From: Burkholderiaceae bacterium | Lineage (GTDB): Bacteria; Pseudomonadota; Gammaproteobacteria; Burkholderiales; Burkholderiaceae_E | Direction of reading: 5' to 3' | DNA: 64,000 bases | NCBI GenBank assembly: GCA_021166725.1 | Contig: JAJPES010000057.1 | Coordinates: 1-64,000, forward strand | Part shown: one piece after another, positions 1 through 8,438 of the stretch | Layout of the letters: the number at the start of each line of letters is the position of its first letter | How positions within the stretch are numbered: the first letter of the stretch is position 1 | The notes under the pieces: generated by a model | Database searches by the model: none | What the model saw: only the letters and a program-made list of their open reading frames with translations | What the model was told of the DNA's origin: nothing | Position numbers and translations under genes: made by a program

Positions 1-153
1 GGGTTTAGGGTGTGGGTGGGGGGGGCCCGGTTTTATAACTGTTTGTAACCCCACACCCCGCTTCACAACCCGGGGGGCAACCCCTGGTTTTGGCCCCCAC
101 CCCGGGGGTCCCACCCCGGTTTTCTTCTTCCGGTTTTCTTCTTCCCCCTTCCC
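1..153. other. Low-complexity contig-end sequence
   Basis: The first ~150 bases are dominated by G and C runs, TTTAGGG-like and GGGGG blocks and a duplicated TTTTCTTCTTCC unit, unlike the balanced coding sequence that follows. No gene, promoter or RNA can be supported. The likeliest explanation is erroneous consensus at an assembly end; a real repeat is possible but unsupported. Confidence 0.6.
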
Positions 154-2910
154 TCACAAAGACAGCCACACCCGCTTCAGCGCCGGATCGTCGCGATCGG
201 TCTGCACCGAAAATCCCAGCGCCTGCATCAACCGCATCATCGGCGCGTTGGCAGCCAGCACGAAGCCTTCGATGCGTTCGAGCCCCCGCTTGCGGGCATG
301 CTCGACGATCGCGTTCATCAGCGTCTTACCCAGGCCCTGGCGCTGCATTTCGTCGGCGATCGCGATGGCGAACTCGCAGCTGCGCCGGTCGGGGTTCAAC
401 AGGTAGCGCACGACGCCGATGATCGAGGAGTCGTCGTCGTGCGACAGCACCGCCACCAGCGCGAGCTCGCGGTCGTAGTCGATCTGCGTATAGCGAACCA
501 GCATGCGCGGCGACAGTTCGTTCAGCGCCGAGATGAAGCGGAAATAGCGCGACTGCTCGGAGAGCGCGCGCACGAAGCGCTGCAGCCGCTCGCCATCCTC
601 GGCCTGGATGGGACGGATCGTGCAGGGACGGCCGTCGCGCAGCGTGCACCGACGCACGAGCTCCGACGGGTACGGCATGATCGCCATGTGCGCATAGCGA
701 CGCTGGTCGTGCGGCTCGCGCGGAACCTTCGCATCGGCGACCGCGCGCGCGTCGACGGCGATCAGGCCGCCCTCGTCGGCGATGATCGGGTTGATGTCGA
801 GCTCGGCGAGCTGAGGCAGCTCGCAGACCATCTCCGACACCCTCACCAGCAGCCGCTCGAGCGACTCGAGATCGACGGCGGGTGCGTCGCCGTATTCGCC
901 GAGCGTGCGCGCCCCGCGCGTGCGCGCAATCATGCTGCGCGCAAGAAAACTGTTCAGCGGCGGGAACTCGAGCGTGGTGTCGCGATGGATCTCCACGCGC
1001 GTTCCGCCGGTGCCGAATGCGATCACCGGTCCGAACAGCGGATCGCGAAAGACGCCCACGTACAACTCGCGACCGTGACGGCCGAGCTTCATCGGCTGCA
1101 GTGTCACGCCCTGGATGCGCGCGGCCGGTCGCGCCGCGCGCACCGAGCGCAGGATCTCGTCGAACTGCTCGCGCACTTCGGTGGCATTGCGCACGTTCAA
1201 TGCCACGCCGCCGACATCGCTCTTGTGCGCGACATCCGACGAGCTGATCTTCATCGCCACCGGATATCCGATGCGGTTGGCCGCCGCCACCGCCTCCTGG
1301 CGGTTGGTCGCCAGCAGCGTCCGGTTCACCGGTACGTGGAACGCGTCGAGCAGCACCTTCGATTCGAGCTCGGTCAGCACCTCGCGATCTTCGGCAAGCG
1401 CCGTATCGAGCACCGTGCGCGCGCGGGCGACGTCGGGCGCCGTCATGTCCGACAGCGAGCGCGGCGTCTGCTGCAACAGCAGCTGGTTCTGGTAGAACGT
1501 TGCAACCGTGGAGAACGCGTCGACCGCCGCCTCCGGCGTGCGAAAGACCGGCACGCCCGCTGCGTCGAGCCAGGCGCGCAACGGGCGGGTCGACGTGTCG
1601 CCCAGCCAGCAGGCGAACAGAGGTTTACCGAGCGTGCCGGCGATGCGCGCGATGCGCTCGGTGATCTGCGGCGCGTCCAGCCCGGCGAACGGCGACAGCA
1701 GCACGAGCATCGCGTCCGACTCCGGGTCGTATGCGATTGCCTCGAGCGCGCTGGCGTAGTCGTCGGCACTGGCGCTCAGTCCGAGATTCAGCGGATTGGT
1801 GATTTCGACGCCGGGCAGCGCTGCCTCGAGTCTCCGTCGGGTCGGTTCGGTGTACGGCAGCAGCCGGATGTTGGCGAACCACGCCTGGTCCGACGCGAGC
1901 ACGAGCGGACCGTTGCCGTTGCCGATCATCGCGAGCCGCTTGCCCAGCGGCCAGTTACGCGACGCCAGATAGCGCACCGCCGTGAACAATTGCGTGAACA
2001 GGCGTACCTGCACCGCGCCGGCGCGGCGCAGCGCCGCGCTGTAGATCGCATCGCTGCCGACGATCGCTCCCGAATGCGTGCGCGCCGTCGGCCGGCGGGC
2101 GGCGTCGCGACCGCCCTTGAGCACGACCACCGGCTTGACCGACGCCAACGCGCGCAGCGCGCTCATGAAGCTGCGCGAATCGAGCACCGCCTCGAGATAG
2201 ACGACCACCGCCTTCGTCGACGCGTCGTTCGCCAGGAAGTCGAGCACCTGCGCGACGTCGATGTCCAGTTCGGCGCCGAGCGACACCGCCAGCGAGAACC
2301 CGATCGCCGTGTCGCCGGCCCAATCTAGGATGGCACCACCCAGTACGCCCGACTGGGTGACGAGCGCGACGTTGCCGGGCGGCGGCAGCGCGCCCAGCCG
2401 TCCGGCGTCGAGCCTGCGCGGTGGACGCGCGAAGCCCAGCGAACCGGGGCCGAGCAGGCGGATGCGCGCCGCGCGCGCCGTCGCGAGCAGCGACTGCAGC
2501 ACGGCGGGCTCCTGCGCATGGCCGAGCAACATCGCCGTGCGCGCACCGATGGCGATCGCCTCGCGCAGCGCATCGAGCATGTGTTCGGAATCGACGGCGA
2601 GGACGGCGAGATCCACGCCTGCGCCCTCTTCACGCGCACGGCCGCCGACTGCGCTCGCGCCCGGCGCTCTCCCGCCCGGTGCTGCCTCGTCCTCGGCACT
2701 CCCGCCGGAGGCACTCCCGCCCGGGGCCCGTCCGCTGCCCTCGGCCGCCGACTCCGCGCGCGGCGCGAGCACGATGCTGCGCACCTGCGCCTTCGATTCG
2801 GCGAGCTTGCGTCCCAGCTCCTCGACCCACGCCGGCACCGGGGACGGACCGTGAACGAACGCTATGCGCGAAGGATCGAACAGCGCGGTGAGCGAGTGCA
2901 GGCGTTCCAC
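154..2910 (-). CDS. Pat-type bifunctional acyl-CoA synthetase (NDP-forming)/GNAT lysine acetyltransferase
   Basis: The 918-residue protein has the layout of E. coli Pat (YfiQ): an N-terminal CoA-binding/succinyl-CoA-ligase-like part (about 1-480), an ATP-grasp domain (about 500-720) and a C-terminal GNAT domain (about 755-918) with the acetyl-CoA loop QRQGLGKTL. Proteins of this build acetylate lysines such as the one in acetyl-CoA synthetase; the synthetase part is usually regulatory. About 40 Gly/Ala/Ser-rich residues near 57-100 interrupt the CoA-binding domain and look like an inserted linker. The start is a GTG, 28 bp after the stop of the deacylase gene on the same strand, so the two are probably co-transcribed. 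The GTG choice is moderately certain. Confidence 0.9.
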   Translation of the reverse strand: MERLHSLTALFDPSRIAFVHGPSPVPAWVEELGRKLAESKAQVRSIVLAPRAESAAEGSGRAPGGSASGGSAEDEAAPGGRAPGASAVGGRAREEGAGVDLAVLAVDSEHMLDALREAIAIGARTAMLLGHAQEPAVLQSLLATARAARIRLLGPGSLGFARPPRRLDAGRLGALPPPGNVALVTQSGVLGGAILDWAGDTAIGFSLAVSLGAELDIDVAQVLDFLANDASTKAVVVYLEAVLDSRSFMSALRALASVKPVVVLKGGRDAARRPTARTHSGAIVGSDAIYSAALRRAGAVQVRLFTQLFTAVRYLASRNWPLGKRLAMIGNGNGPLVLASDQAWFANIRLLPYTEPTRRRLEAALPGVEITNPLNLGLSASADDYASALEAIAYDPESDAMLVLLSPFAGLDAPQITERIARIAGTLGKPLFACWLGDTSTRPLRAWLDAAGVPVFRTPEAAVDAFSTVATFYQNQLLLQQTPRSLSDMTAPDVARARTVLDTALAEDREVLTELESKVLLDAFHVPVNRTLLATNRQEAVAAANRIGYPVAMKISSSDVAHKSDVGGVALNVRNATEVREQFDEILRSVRAARPAARIQGVTLQPMKLGRHGRELYVGVFRDPLFGPVIAFGTGGTRVEIHRDTTLEFPPLNSFLARSMIARTRGARTLGEYGDAPAVDLESLERLLVRVSEMVCELPQLAELDINPIIADEGGLIAVDARAVADAKVPREPHDQRRYAHMAIMPYPSELVRRCTLRDGRPCTIRPIQAEDGERLQRFVRALSEQSRYFRFISALNELSPRMLVRYTQIDYDRELALVAVLSHDDDSSIIGVVRYLLNPDRRSCEFAIAIADEMQRQGLGKTLMNAIVEHARKRGLERIEGFVLAANAPMMRLMQALGFSVQTDRDDPALKRVWLSL

Positions 2911-2938
2911 TTCTTCGGCCGAAGACGGCGCGCAGGCG

Positions 2939-3865
2939 TCAATCGATTCCGATCAGCGCGCGAAGGTGCAGCTCGACGCAGCGCGCCAGTGCCGCGAGTT
3001 CGTAGCCGCCTTCGAGCGTGGAGACGATCCGGCCTTCGCAATGCTCGTCGGCGAAGTTCGCGATCTGCGCGGTGATCCACGCGTAGTCGTCATCGCGCCA
3101 TCCGAGGTGGCTCATGTCGTCCTCGCGGTGCGCGTCGAACCCCGCCGAGACGAAGAGCATCTGCGGGGCGAAAGCCCGCAGGCGCGGCAGCCAGCAGTCG
3201 AGCACCGCCTGCCGCATCGACGCACCGTCGCTGTAAGGCTCGAGCGGCACGTTGCACATGTTCGGGCCGCGCGGGTTCTCGCCGAGAAACGGATACAGGC
3301 GCGACTGGAAGGTGGACGCCATCAGCACGCGCTCGTCGCTGGCGAGAATGTCCTCGCTGCCGTTGCCGTGGTGCACGTCGAAGTCGACGATCGCGACGCG
3401 CTCGAGCCCGAGCGCATCGAGCGCATGCAGTGCGCCCACCGCGATGTTGTTGAAGAAGCAGAAGCCCATCGCCCGGCCGCGTTCGGCGTGATGCCCGGGA
3501 GGGCGCACCGCGCAGAAGGCGCGCCGGTACTGCCCGGACACCACCAGCTCGGTAGCCCGCACGAGAGCGCCGGCAGCGTGCAGCGCGGCGTTCCACGTGT
3601 GCGGGTTCATCGCCGTGTCGGGGTCGAGCTGCGAGTAACCCTCGCGTGGGGAACTCGCCTGCAACTCGAGGAAGTAGCGCAGGTCGTGCGCGCGCGCGAC
3701 CTGCTCCGTGGTCGCTTCGGGCGCTTCGATCGTGTCGAGGTAGTCGCTGACGCCACGCAGCAGCAGCCGGTCGGCGACCACGGCGAGCCGTTCGGGGCAC
3801 TCGGGATGATGCGGCCCCATCTCATGCAGCAGGAAGCTCGGGTGCGTGAGGTAAGCGGCCTTCAT
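2939..3865 (-). CDS. Histone-deacetylase family deacylase (HDAC/AcuC-like)
   Basis: The 308-residue protein carries the arginase/deacetylase-fold signatures: RPPGHHAERGRAMGFCFFNN near 135-155 with the tandem catalytic histidines, the zinc-site segment DFDVHHGNG and SAGFDAHRED. Family members hydrolyse acetyl-lysine or acetylpolyamines in the cytoplasm with a zinc ion. A much longer open frame runs upstream, but homology begins at this ATG (MKAAYLTHPSF) and the upstream part is antisense to the PLD gene. It is followed by the Pat-type acetyltransferase after 28 bp, so one operon may encode both writer and eraser of protein acetylation. The true substrate is not evident from sequence. Confidence 0.93.
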   Translation of the reverse strand: MKAAYLTHPSFLLHEMGPHHPECPERLAVVADRLLLRGVSDYLDTIEAPEATTEQVARAHDLRYFLELQASSPREGYSQLDPDTAMNPHTWNAALHAAGALVRATELVVSGQYRRAFCAVRPPGHHAERGRAMGFCFFNNIAVGALHALDALGLERVAIVDFDVHHGNGSEDILASDERVLMASTFQSRLYPFLGENPRGPNMCNVPLEPYSDGASMRQAVLDCWLPRLRAFAPQMLFVSAGFDAHREDDMSHLGWRDDDYAWITAQIANFADEHCEGRIVSTLEGGYELAALARCVELHLRALIGID

Positions 3866-3964
3866 CGCGACTCCTCCCAGTCGCCACTGTAGCGTACGGC
3901 GACGAGGTAGACTCTTTCGCCCGCAGCAGCCCCACCGGCCAATTCGACTCGCCCGACGATCGCA

Positions 3965-5623
3965 ATGTCCGACGCATTCGTCCGTGTCCGGGAGTTCGTC
4001 CGTTCGTCGCGCAGCCGCGCACAGCAGCCGACCCGGGCCGGGCCGTCGCTGCCCGGCTTCGCGCTCGCGCGGCGCCGTTTCGCGCTGGCGCTGTGCCTGC
4101 TCGCCCCGGCGCTGGTCTCCTGCGCAAGCCTTCCCGCTGCGCAACCGCGTCCGGCACAGCGCGCGTTCGACCACCCGCAGAGCACGTCGCTCGGTCGCAT
4201 CGTTGCCGCCGCTGCACCCGATGCGCATTCCTCGGGAGTGCGCCTGCTCGTTTCCGGCGAGGACGCGCTCGGCTCGCTGGTGACGCTCGCTCGGCGCGCG
4301 GAGCGCTCGCTCGACCTCGAGTACTACATCGTGCGCAACGACGCCTCCACGCGCACGCTGCTGCGCGAAGTGCACGCGGCCGCGGTGCGCGGCGTGCGCG
4401 TGCGGATGCTCGTGGACGACCTGAACACGGCCGGCAGCGACGAAAGCCTGCTGTGCTTCACCCGACACCCGAATGTCGAACTGCGGCTGTTCAATCCGTT
4501 TCCGGCCGGGCGCTTCTCCACCTACACGCGCATCCTCGCGTCGCTCACCGACGTCGACCGGATCAACCAGCGGATGCACGGCAAGATGTTCGTGGCCGAC
4601 AACGCGATCGCCGCCACCGGCGGGCGCAATCTCGGCGACGCGTATTTCGTGCGCAGCCCGAAGAGCAATTTCGTCGACCTCGACGTGCTCGTCGCGGGTC
4701 CGGCCGTGCGCCGGCTGTCGGCTGCCTTCGATCGCTTCTGGAACGACCCGCTCGCCTACCCGGCGGCGCAACTCATCCACGAGACGCCGCGCTGCGAGGG
4801 GCCGGTTTCGGAGTCGCCCCAGCCGGAGACGAACGCGCAGGGCGAGACCGTCGAAGCGCCCGACTCCACCCCGGTGCCGTCGAGCACGCTGGCTCGTGCA
4901 CTGAAGGAGGGACGGCTGAAGATGCGCTGGGACGACGTACGCGTGCTCGCCGACACGCCGGCGAAGATCACCGGCAGTAGCGCTCCCCCTCCCGCATCGG
5001 CGTCGATCGCCGACGACGTCGCCCGTCTGCTCGGCTCCGCGCGCACCGAGCTGATCCTGATCACGCCGTATTTCGTTCCCGGCGATCACGGCGTGGCGCT
5101 GATCCGCGCGCTTCGACAGCGCAACGTGCGCGTGCGCGTGCTGACCAACTCGCTGGCTTCCACCGACGCGCCGGTCGTGCACGTCGGCTACGCTCGCTAC
5201 CGCCCGCAGCTGATCGAAATGGGCGTGGAGCTGTACGAGCTGCGCAACCAGCTCGGCACGCCGCGCTCGCAGCTCGGGCGCTTCGGATCGTCGCTGGCGA
5301 GCCTGCACGCGAAGGCCGTGGTGGTCGATCGCCGCACGGTGCTGATCGGCTCGATGAACCTCGACCCGCGCTCGCAACGTCTGAACACCGAGATGGGCCT
5401 GGTGATCCCCGACACCGTCGTCGCCGGACAGGTCGTGCGGCTGTTCGACGACGTTTCGAGCAACAGCAGCTATCGCGTCGTCGAGGACGACGAAGGGCGG
5501 CTGCGCTGGATCGGCGGCTCGCCGACAGTGCCCGACGCCGAGGGCAGCGAACCGGGCGCCAGCGCCGGATTGCGCGCGCTGATGTGGCTGCTGACGCCGT
5601 TCGCGCCGGAAGAGATGCTGTGA
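3965..5623 (+). CDS. Phospholipase D/cardiolipin synthase-like lipoprotein (paralogue 1)
   Basis: The 552-residue protein has two HKD motifs typical of the PLD superfamily: HGKMFVADNAIAATGGRNLG and HAKAVVVDRRTVLIGSMNLD. The N-terminus has a basic stretch, a hydrophobic core (FALALCLLAPALVSC) and a lipobox-like LVSC, suggesting an envelope-anchored lipoprotein; the ~30 residues before it are unusually long and a later start is possible. Family members transfer phosphatidyl groups, for example in cardiolipin synthesis. A Ser/Pro/Glu-rich insert between the two halves (about 280-310) is probably a linker. It is divergent from the deacylase gene, with about 100 bp between. A second family member lies at 8435-10012. 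Confidence 0.9.
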   Translation: MSDAFVRVREFVRSSRSRAQQPTRAGPSLPGFALARRRFALALCLLAPALVSCASLPAAQPRPAQRAFDHPQSTSLGRIVAAAAPDAHSSGVRLLVSGEDALGSLVTLARRAERSLDLEYYIVRNDASTRTLLREVHAAAVRGVRVRMLVDDLNTAGSDESLLCFTRHPNVELRLFNPFPAGRFSTYTRILASLTDVDRINQRMHGKMFVADNAIAATGGRNLGDAYFVRSPKSNFVDLDVLVAGPAVRRLSAAFDRFWNDPLAYPAAQLIHETPRCEGPVSESPQPETNAQGETVEAPDSTPVPSSTLARALKEGRLKMRWDDVRVLADTPAKITGSSAPPPASASIADDVARLLGSARTELILITPYFVPGDHGVALIRALRQRNVRVRVLTNSLASTDAPVVHVGYARYRPQLIEMGVELYELRNQLGTPRSQLGRFGSSLASLHAKAVVVDRRTVLIGSMNLDPRSQRLNTEMGLVIPDTVVAGQVVRLFDDVSSNSSYRVVEDDEGRLRWIGGSPTVPDAEGSEPGASAGLRALMWLLTPFAPEEML

Positions 5624-5748
5624 GATAGGGGCGACGAGCAATCCCGATCGACGCCGACCCGAACGCGCCGGGTTCGCTGCCGTTCTCCCCGACCACGACT
5701 CTTACCGTCCGCCTCAGCGGTGCCCTGCGCGATTTCGTAGCCGAGAGC

Positions 5749-5937
5749 GTGGGGGGGGACGGCGACTATGAGAACGTCAGCGCATACATCCGGGATCTGA
5801 TCCGCCGCGACAAGGAGCGCAAGGAGCAGGAGTCCTTCGAGCGACTGAGGGCCGAGTTGGTCCATGCCTTTACCGGCCCGGAATCCTCGTATCGGCCGCT
5901 GAAGGCGGCGGACGTGATCGCGCGCAACCGGGGCTGA
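5749..5937 (+). CDS. ParD-family antitoxin, start codon missing or unusual
   Basis: The product ends with the ParD helix region (DYENVSAYIRDLIRRDKER) and a C-terminal toxin-binding tail. The ribbon-helix-helix strand expected before it (TLTVRLSGALRDFVAESV) is encoded in the same open frame at about 5692-5748. That frame is open from 5629 but contains no ATG, GTG or TTG before the GTG at 5749. Either a rare start such as CTG is used, or the true start was lost and a non-functional fragment starts at 5749. A decayed ParE toxin frame begins 5 bases after the stop, so this is the antitoxin of a dying parDE locus. Confidence 0.6.
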   Translation: MGGDGDYENVSAYIRDLIRRDKERKEQESFERLRAELVHAFTGPESSYRPLKAADVIARNRG

Positions 5938-5941
5938 TCAG

Positions 5942-6252
5942 GTGGCCCGAGTGCGGGTCCGGAAGTCGGCGTCCTAACGGCTCGACGAAATCTATCGCTA
6001 CACACGCGACCGCGGAGGCGTTCGACAGGCCGATCGTTACATCCAGGGGTTGTTCGAGAAGTTCGACGGCATCGCGATAACAGCAAGACGCTTTCACGTC
6101 CGATTCCCGCCGACTTCGGAGTCGCCGGCTACTTCTTCCGTTACGAACGGCACTTCGTTTACTGGCGCTGGCTCTCGAACGGCGACGTCGGCATCGTGAC
6201 GATCCTGCACGAGCGGATGCATCTGATCGAACGCTTCCGGGACGATTTCGAA
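5942..6252 (+). pseudogene. ParE-family toxin pseudogene
   Basis: Starting at the GTG at 5942, the frame reads like ParE but hits an in-frame TAA at codon 12 (5975-5977). It then continues as RLDEIYRYTRDRGGVRQADR to about 6075. A one-base change near 6090 moves the homology to another frame, which reads FGVAGYFFRYERHFVYWRW and then VGIVTILHERMHLIERFR, the standard ParE C-terminus. Stop plus frameshift make it inactive. It follows the ParD-like gene directly and ends about 12 bases before the left repeat of the tRNA-Gly island. Confidence 0.8.
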
Positions 6253-6263
6253 GCATTCCGAAC

Positions 6264-6281
6264 TGGAGCGGGTGAAGGGAA
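6264..6281. repeat. att-like direct repeat, left copy
   Basis: This 18-bp copy of the tRNA-Gly 3' end lies outside any tRNA gene, just after the ParE remnant. It is identical to 11923-11940, then diverges, as expected for an island boundary. Confidence 0.75.
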
Positions 6282-6289
6282 ATACACAA

Positions 6290-6960
6290 CCGGCCGCATG
6301 GCCGAGATGGGCACGCCGATCGACACCACGAGGACCATGACCATGATCACGATCATCACGACCGCGACTACCCGTTCGATTGGAATGAGGCTCTGCGCAT
6401 CTGTCTGAGGGCGGTCGCAGCCGTTGTCCCTGGTTCAAATGGTGGGAGCCGTATCCAGCGGTCAGCGTAATCGGAGTCATTGGCTTGGTGATCTGTGGTT
6501 GGCCGATCTTCAAGGAAGCGCTGGAGCACCTGCAGGCCCGGCGCATGGCGATGGAACTGTCGAGGACCCTCGCGATCGTTGCCGCCGCCCCAATCGGCGA
6601 ATTTTTCACCGCCTTGGTGATCACGCTGTCGTGCTGATTGCGGAGGTGCTGGAGAGTCTGACGGTCGGCCGCGGCCGCAAGGCTACCCGGGACCTGCTGA
6701 AGCTTTTGCCGCGTGAGGTGTCGGTGCGTAGGATGGGTTCTATCAAGACCGTCTCGGCCGAGGAACTGTCAGTGGGTGATGTGATTCTGGTTTCCCCAGG
6801 CGGCCGCCTTCCGGTCGACGGTGTTGTGGTCTCCGGCCACTCATTCACCGACGAATCGCGGATCACCGGCGAGTCACGCTGGCGGTCTCGCTCGCCACGG
6901 CCGTGATCACGCTGGCCGTCGTCGCTGGCCTCGTGGCCGGCGTGGTCGACTACATGACTT
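6290..6960 (+). pseudogene. Heavy-metal P1B-type ATPase pseudogene (5' part)
   Basis: Pieces of one metal-exporting P-type ATPase are spread over three frames. They are a His/Asp-rich metal-binding leader (HHEDHDHDHDHHDRD, about 6326-6370) with DYPFDWNEALRICLRAVAA, then membrane segments including VSVIGVIGLVICGWPIFKEA (about 6448-6510), then the actuator domain LLPREVSVRRMGSIKTVSAE to DESRITGES (about 6632-6880). Frameshifts lie near 6428 and 6632. After ITGES the homology stops; no phosphorylation motif (DKTGT) or nucleotide-binding domain follows. A short hydrophobic stretch (VTLAVSLATAVITLAVVAGL) precedes a stop at about 6989 and is of unclear origin. The gene is dead and truncated. Confidence 0.8.
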
Positions 6961-7073
6961 TGCACGGCAGCCGCCTGCATGATCGATGAGGCTTGCAGCT
7001 TGCCCCGGCGCCCGCGACGACACGGCGACCAGCCGCTGCGGCGGCGTGCACGAACCGGATTGAGGACGGACAC

Positions 7074-8438
7074 ATGAAAACCTTGATCACCATGTGCATC
7101 GCCGCAGCGTCCATCCGGGCCGGAGTGGCCGCGGCGGATCCCGCGGACCTCGCCCAGGCGAAGCCGGCGTTGTCGGCGCAGGCGTCGAACCCCCACACCA
7201 TGGACTGGATGCAGGGCTTTCCACCCGCGCCGGACAAGACGATCCGCGTCACCGATGCGGACTATTTCGCGTTTCCGAAACTGCGCTGGACGGTCTGCCA
7301 CTTCCGCGAGCTGATGCCGACCGCGGGCGTGCGCAGCGGCACGACGGGCGCCAGCGCGTTGCCGCTGGCGCTCGATCCGGGCATCGACGCGGTGACCTTC
7401 ACCCCGCTCGGCAGCCACCAGCCGATGACCTGGACGGCAGCGTTCGACGCCAACTACAGCGATGGCGTGCTGGTGCTGCACCGCGGCCGCATCGTGTACG
7501 AACGCTACGGTGGTTGCCTTGGCCCGCATACCTTGCACGGCGCCATGTCGGTGACCAAGAGCATCACCGGCTTGTTGGGCGAGATGCTGGTGGTCACGGG
7601 CAAGCTGGATGAAACCGCCCGCGTGGGCGCGCTGATTCCGGAACTGGACCAGAGTGCCTTTGGCGACGCCACCGTGCGCCAGGTGATGGACATGACCAGC
7701 GCGCTCGACTATTCGGAGGATTACGCCGATCCGAACGCCGAGGTCTGGGCCTACGCCAGGGCCGGCAGTGCGCTGCCCGCGCCCGCCGGCTACACCGGGC
7801 CGCGCAGCTACTTCGAGTTCCTGCAGACGGTGAAGAAGAAAGGCACCCATGGCGAGGCGTTCGGCTACAAGACGGTCAACGCCGATGTGCTGGGTTGGCT
7901 GATCGCGCGCACCACGGGCAAGTCGGTGGCCGAGATCCTGGCCGACACGGTCTGGACCCGGATCGGCGCCGAACGCGAGGCCTTCTACACGGTCGATTCC
8001 ATCGGCACGCCGTTCGCAGGCGGCGGCTTCAACGCCACCCTTCGCGACGTGGCGCGACTGGGCCTGCTGGTCTTGAACGACGGCCGCTGGAACGGCCGGC
8101 AGGTCATTCCGGCCAAGGCGATCGGGCGCATCCGCGCCGGCGGCGACAAGGTCGCCTTCGCCAAGGGCGGCTACGGTCTGCTGAAGGGCTGGAGCTACCG
8201 CGACATGTGGTGGATCAGCCATGACGATCACGGCGCGTTTGCCGCGCGCGGCGTGCACGGCCAGACGATCTGGATCGACCCGGCCGCGCAGATGGTGATC
8301 GTGCGCTTCGCCTCCACCCCGGTGGCGGCGAACGCATCCAGCGATCCGACCTCGCTGCCCGCCTTTCGCGCCATCGCCGATTACCTGATGGCACACGACC
8401 GCGACAGCGGCGCGACCCCGGCGGGCCGGAAGCAATGA
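7074..8438 (+). CDS. Serine hydrolase, beta-lactamase (class C)/6-aminohexanoate-dimer hydrolase-like
   Basis: The 454-residue protein has the penicillin-binding-fold nucleophile motif Ser159-Val-Thr-Lys162 (GAMSVTKSITG), a YKTVNADVLGW segment in the place of the Tyr motif, and HGQTIWIDPAAQMVIVRFAS near the C-terminus. The substrate may be an ester, amide or peptide; resistance activity should not be assumed. A signal peptide (MKTLITMCIAAASIRAGVAAA) predicts export. The ATG at 7074 is preferred to an upstream in-frame start because it begins the signal peptide and has GAGGA about 8 bases upstream. The gene overlaps the next PLD gene by 4 bp (ATGA), so the two are one operon inside the island. 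Confidence 0.85.
   Translation: MKTLITMCIAAASIRAGVAAADPADLAQAKPALSAQASNPHTMDWMQGFPPAPDKTIRVTDADYFAFPKLRWTVCHFRELMPTAGVRSGTTGASALPLALDPGIDAVTFTPLGSHQPMTWTAAFDANYSDGVLVLHRGRIVYERYGGCLGPHTLHGAMSVTKSITGLLGEMLVVTGKLDETARVGALIPELDQSAFGDATVRQVMDMTSALDYSEDYADPNAEVWAYARAGSALPAPAGYTGPRSYFEFLQTVKKKGTHGEAFGYKTVNADVLGWLIARTTGKSVAEILADTVWTRIGAEREAFYTVDSIGTPFAGGGFNATLRDVARLGLLVLNDGRWNGRQVIPAKAIGRIRAGGDKVAFAKGGYGLLKGWSYRDMWWISHDDHGAFAARGVHGQTIWIDPAAQMVIVRFASTPVAANASSDPTSLPAFRAIADYLMAHDRDSGATPAGRKQ

Noticed and set aside
298-2328. A 676-codon plus-strand ORF rich in Arg, His and Gln.
   Set aside because: It is the antisense shadow of the Pat-type gene; such long shadows are common at this GC content.
3866-5641. 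The deacylase frame stays open far upstream, giving a 900-codon ORF.
   Set aside because: The upstream part is antisense to the PLD gene, has no family similarity and precedes the conserved start.
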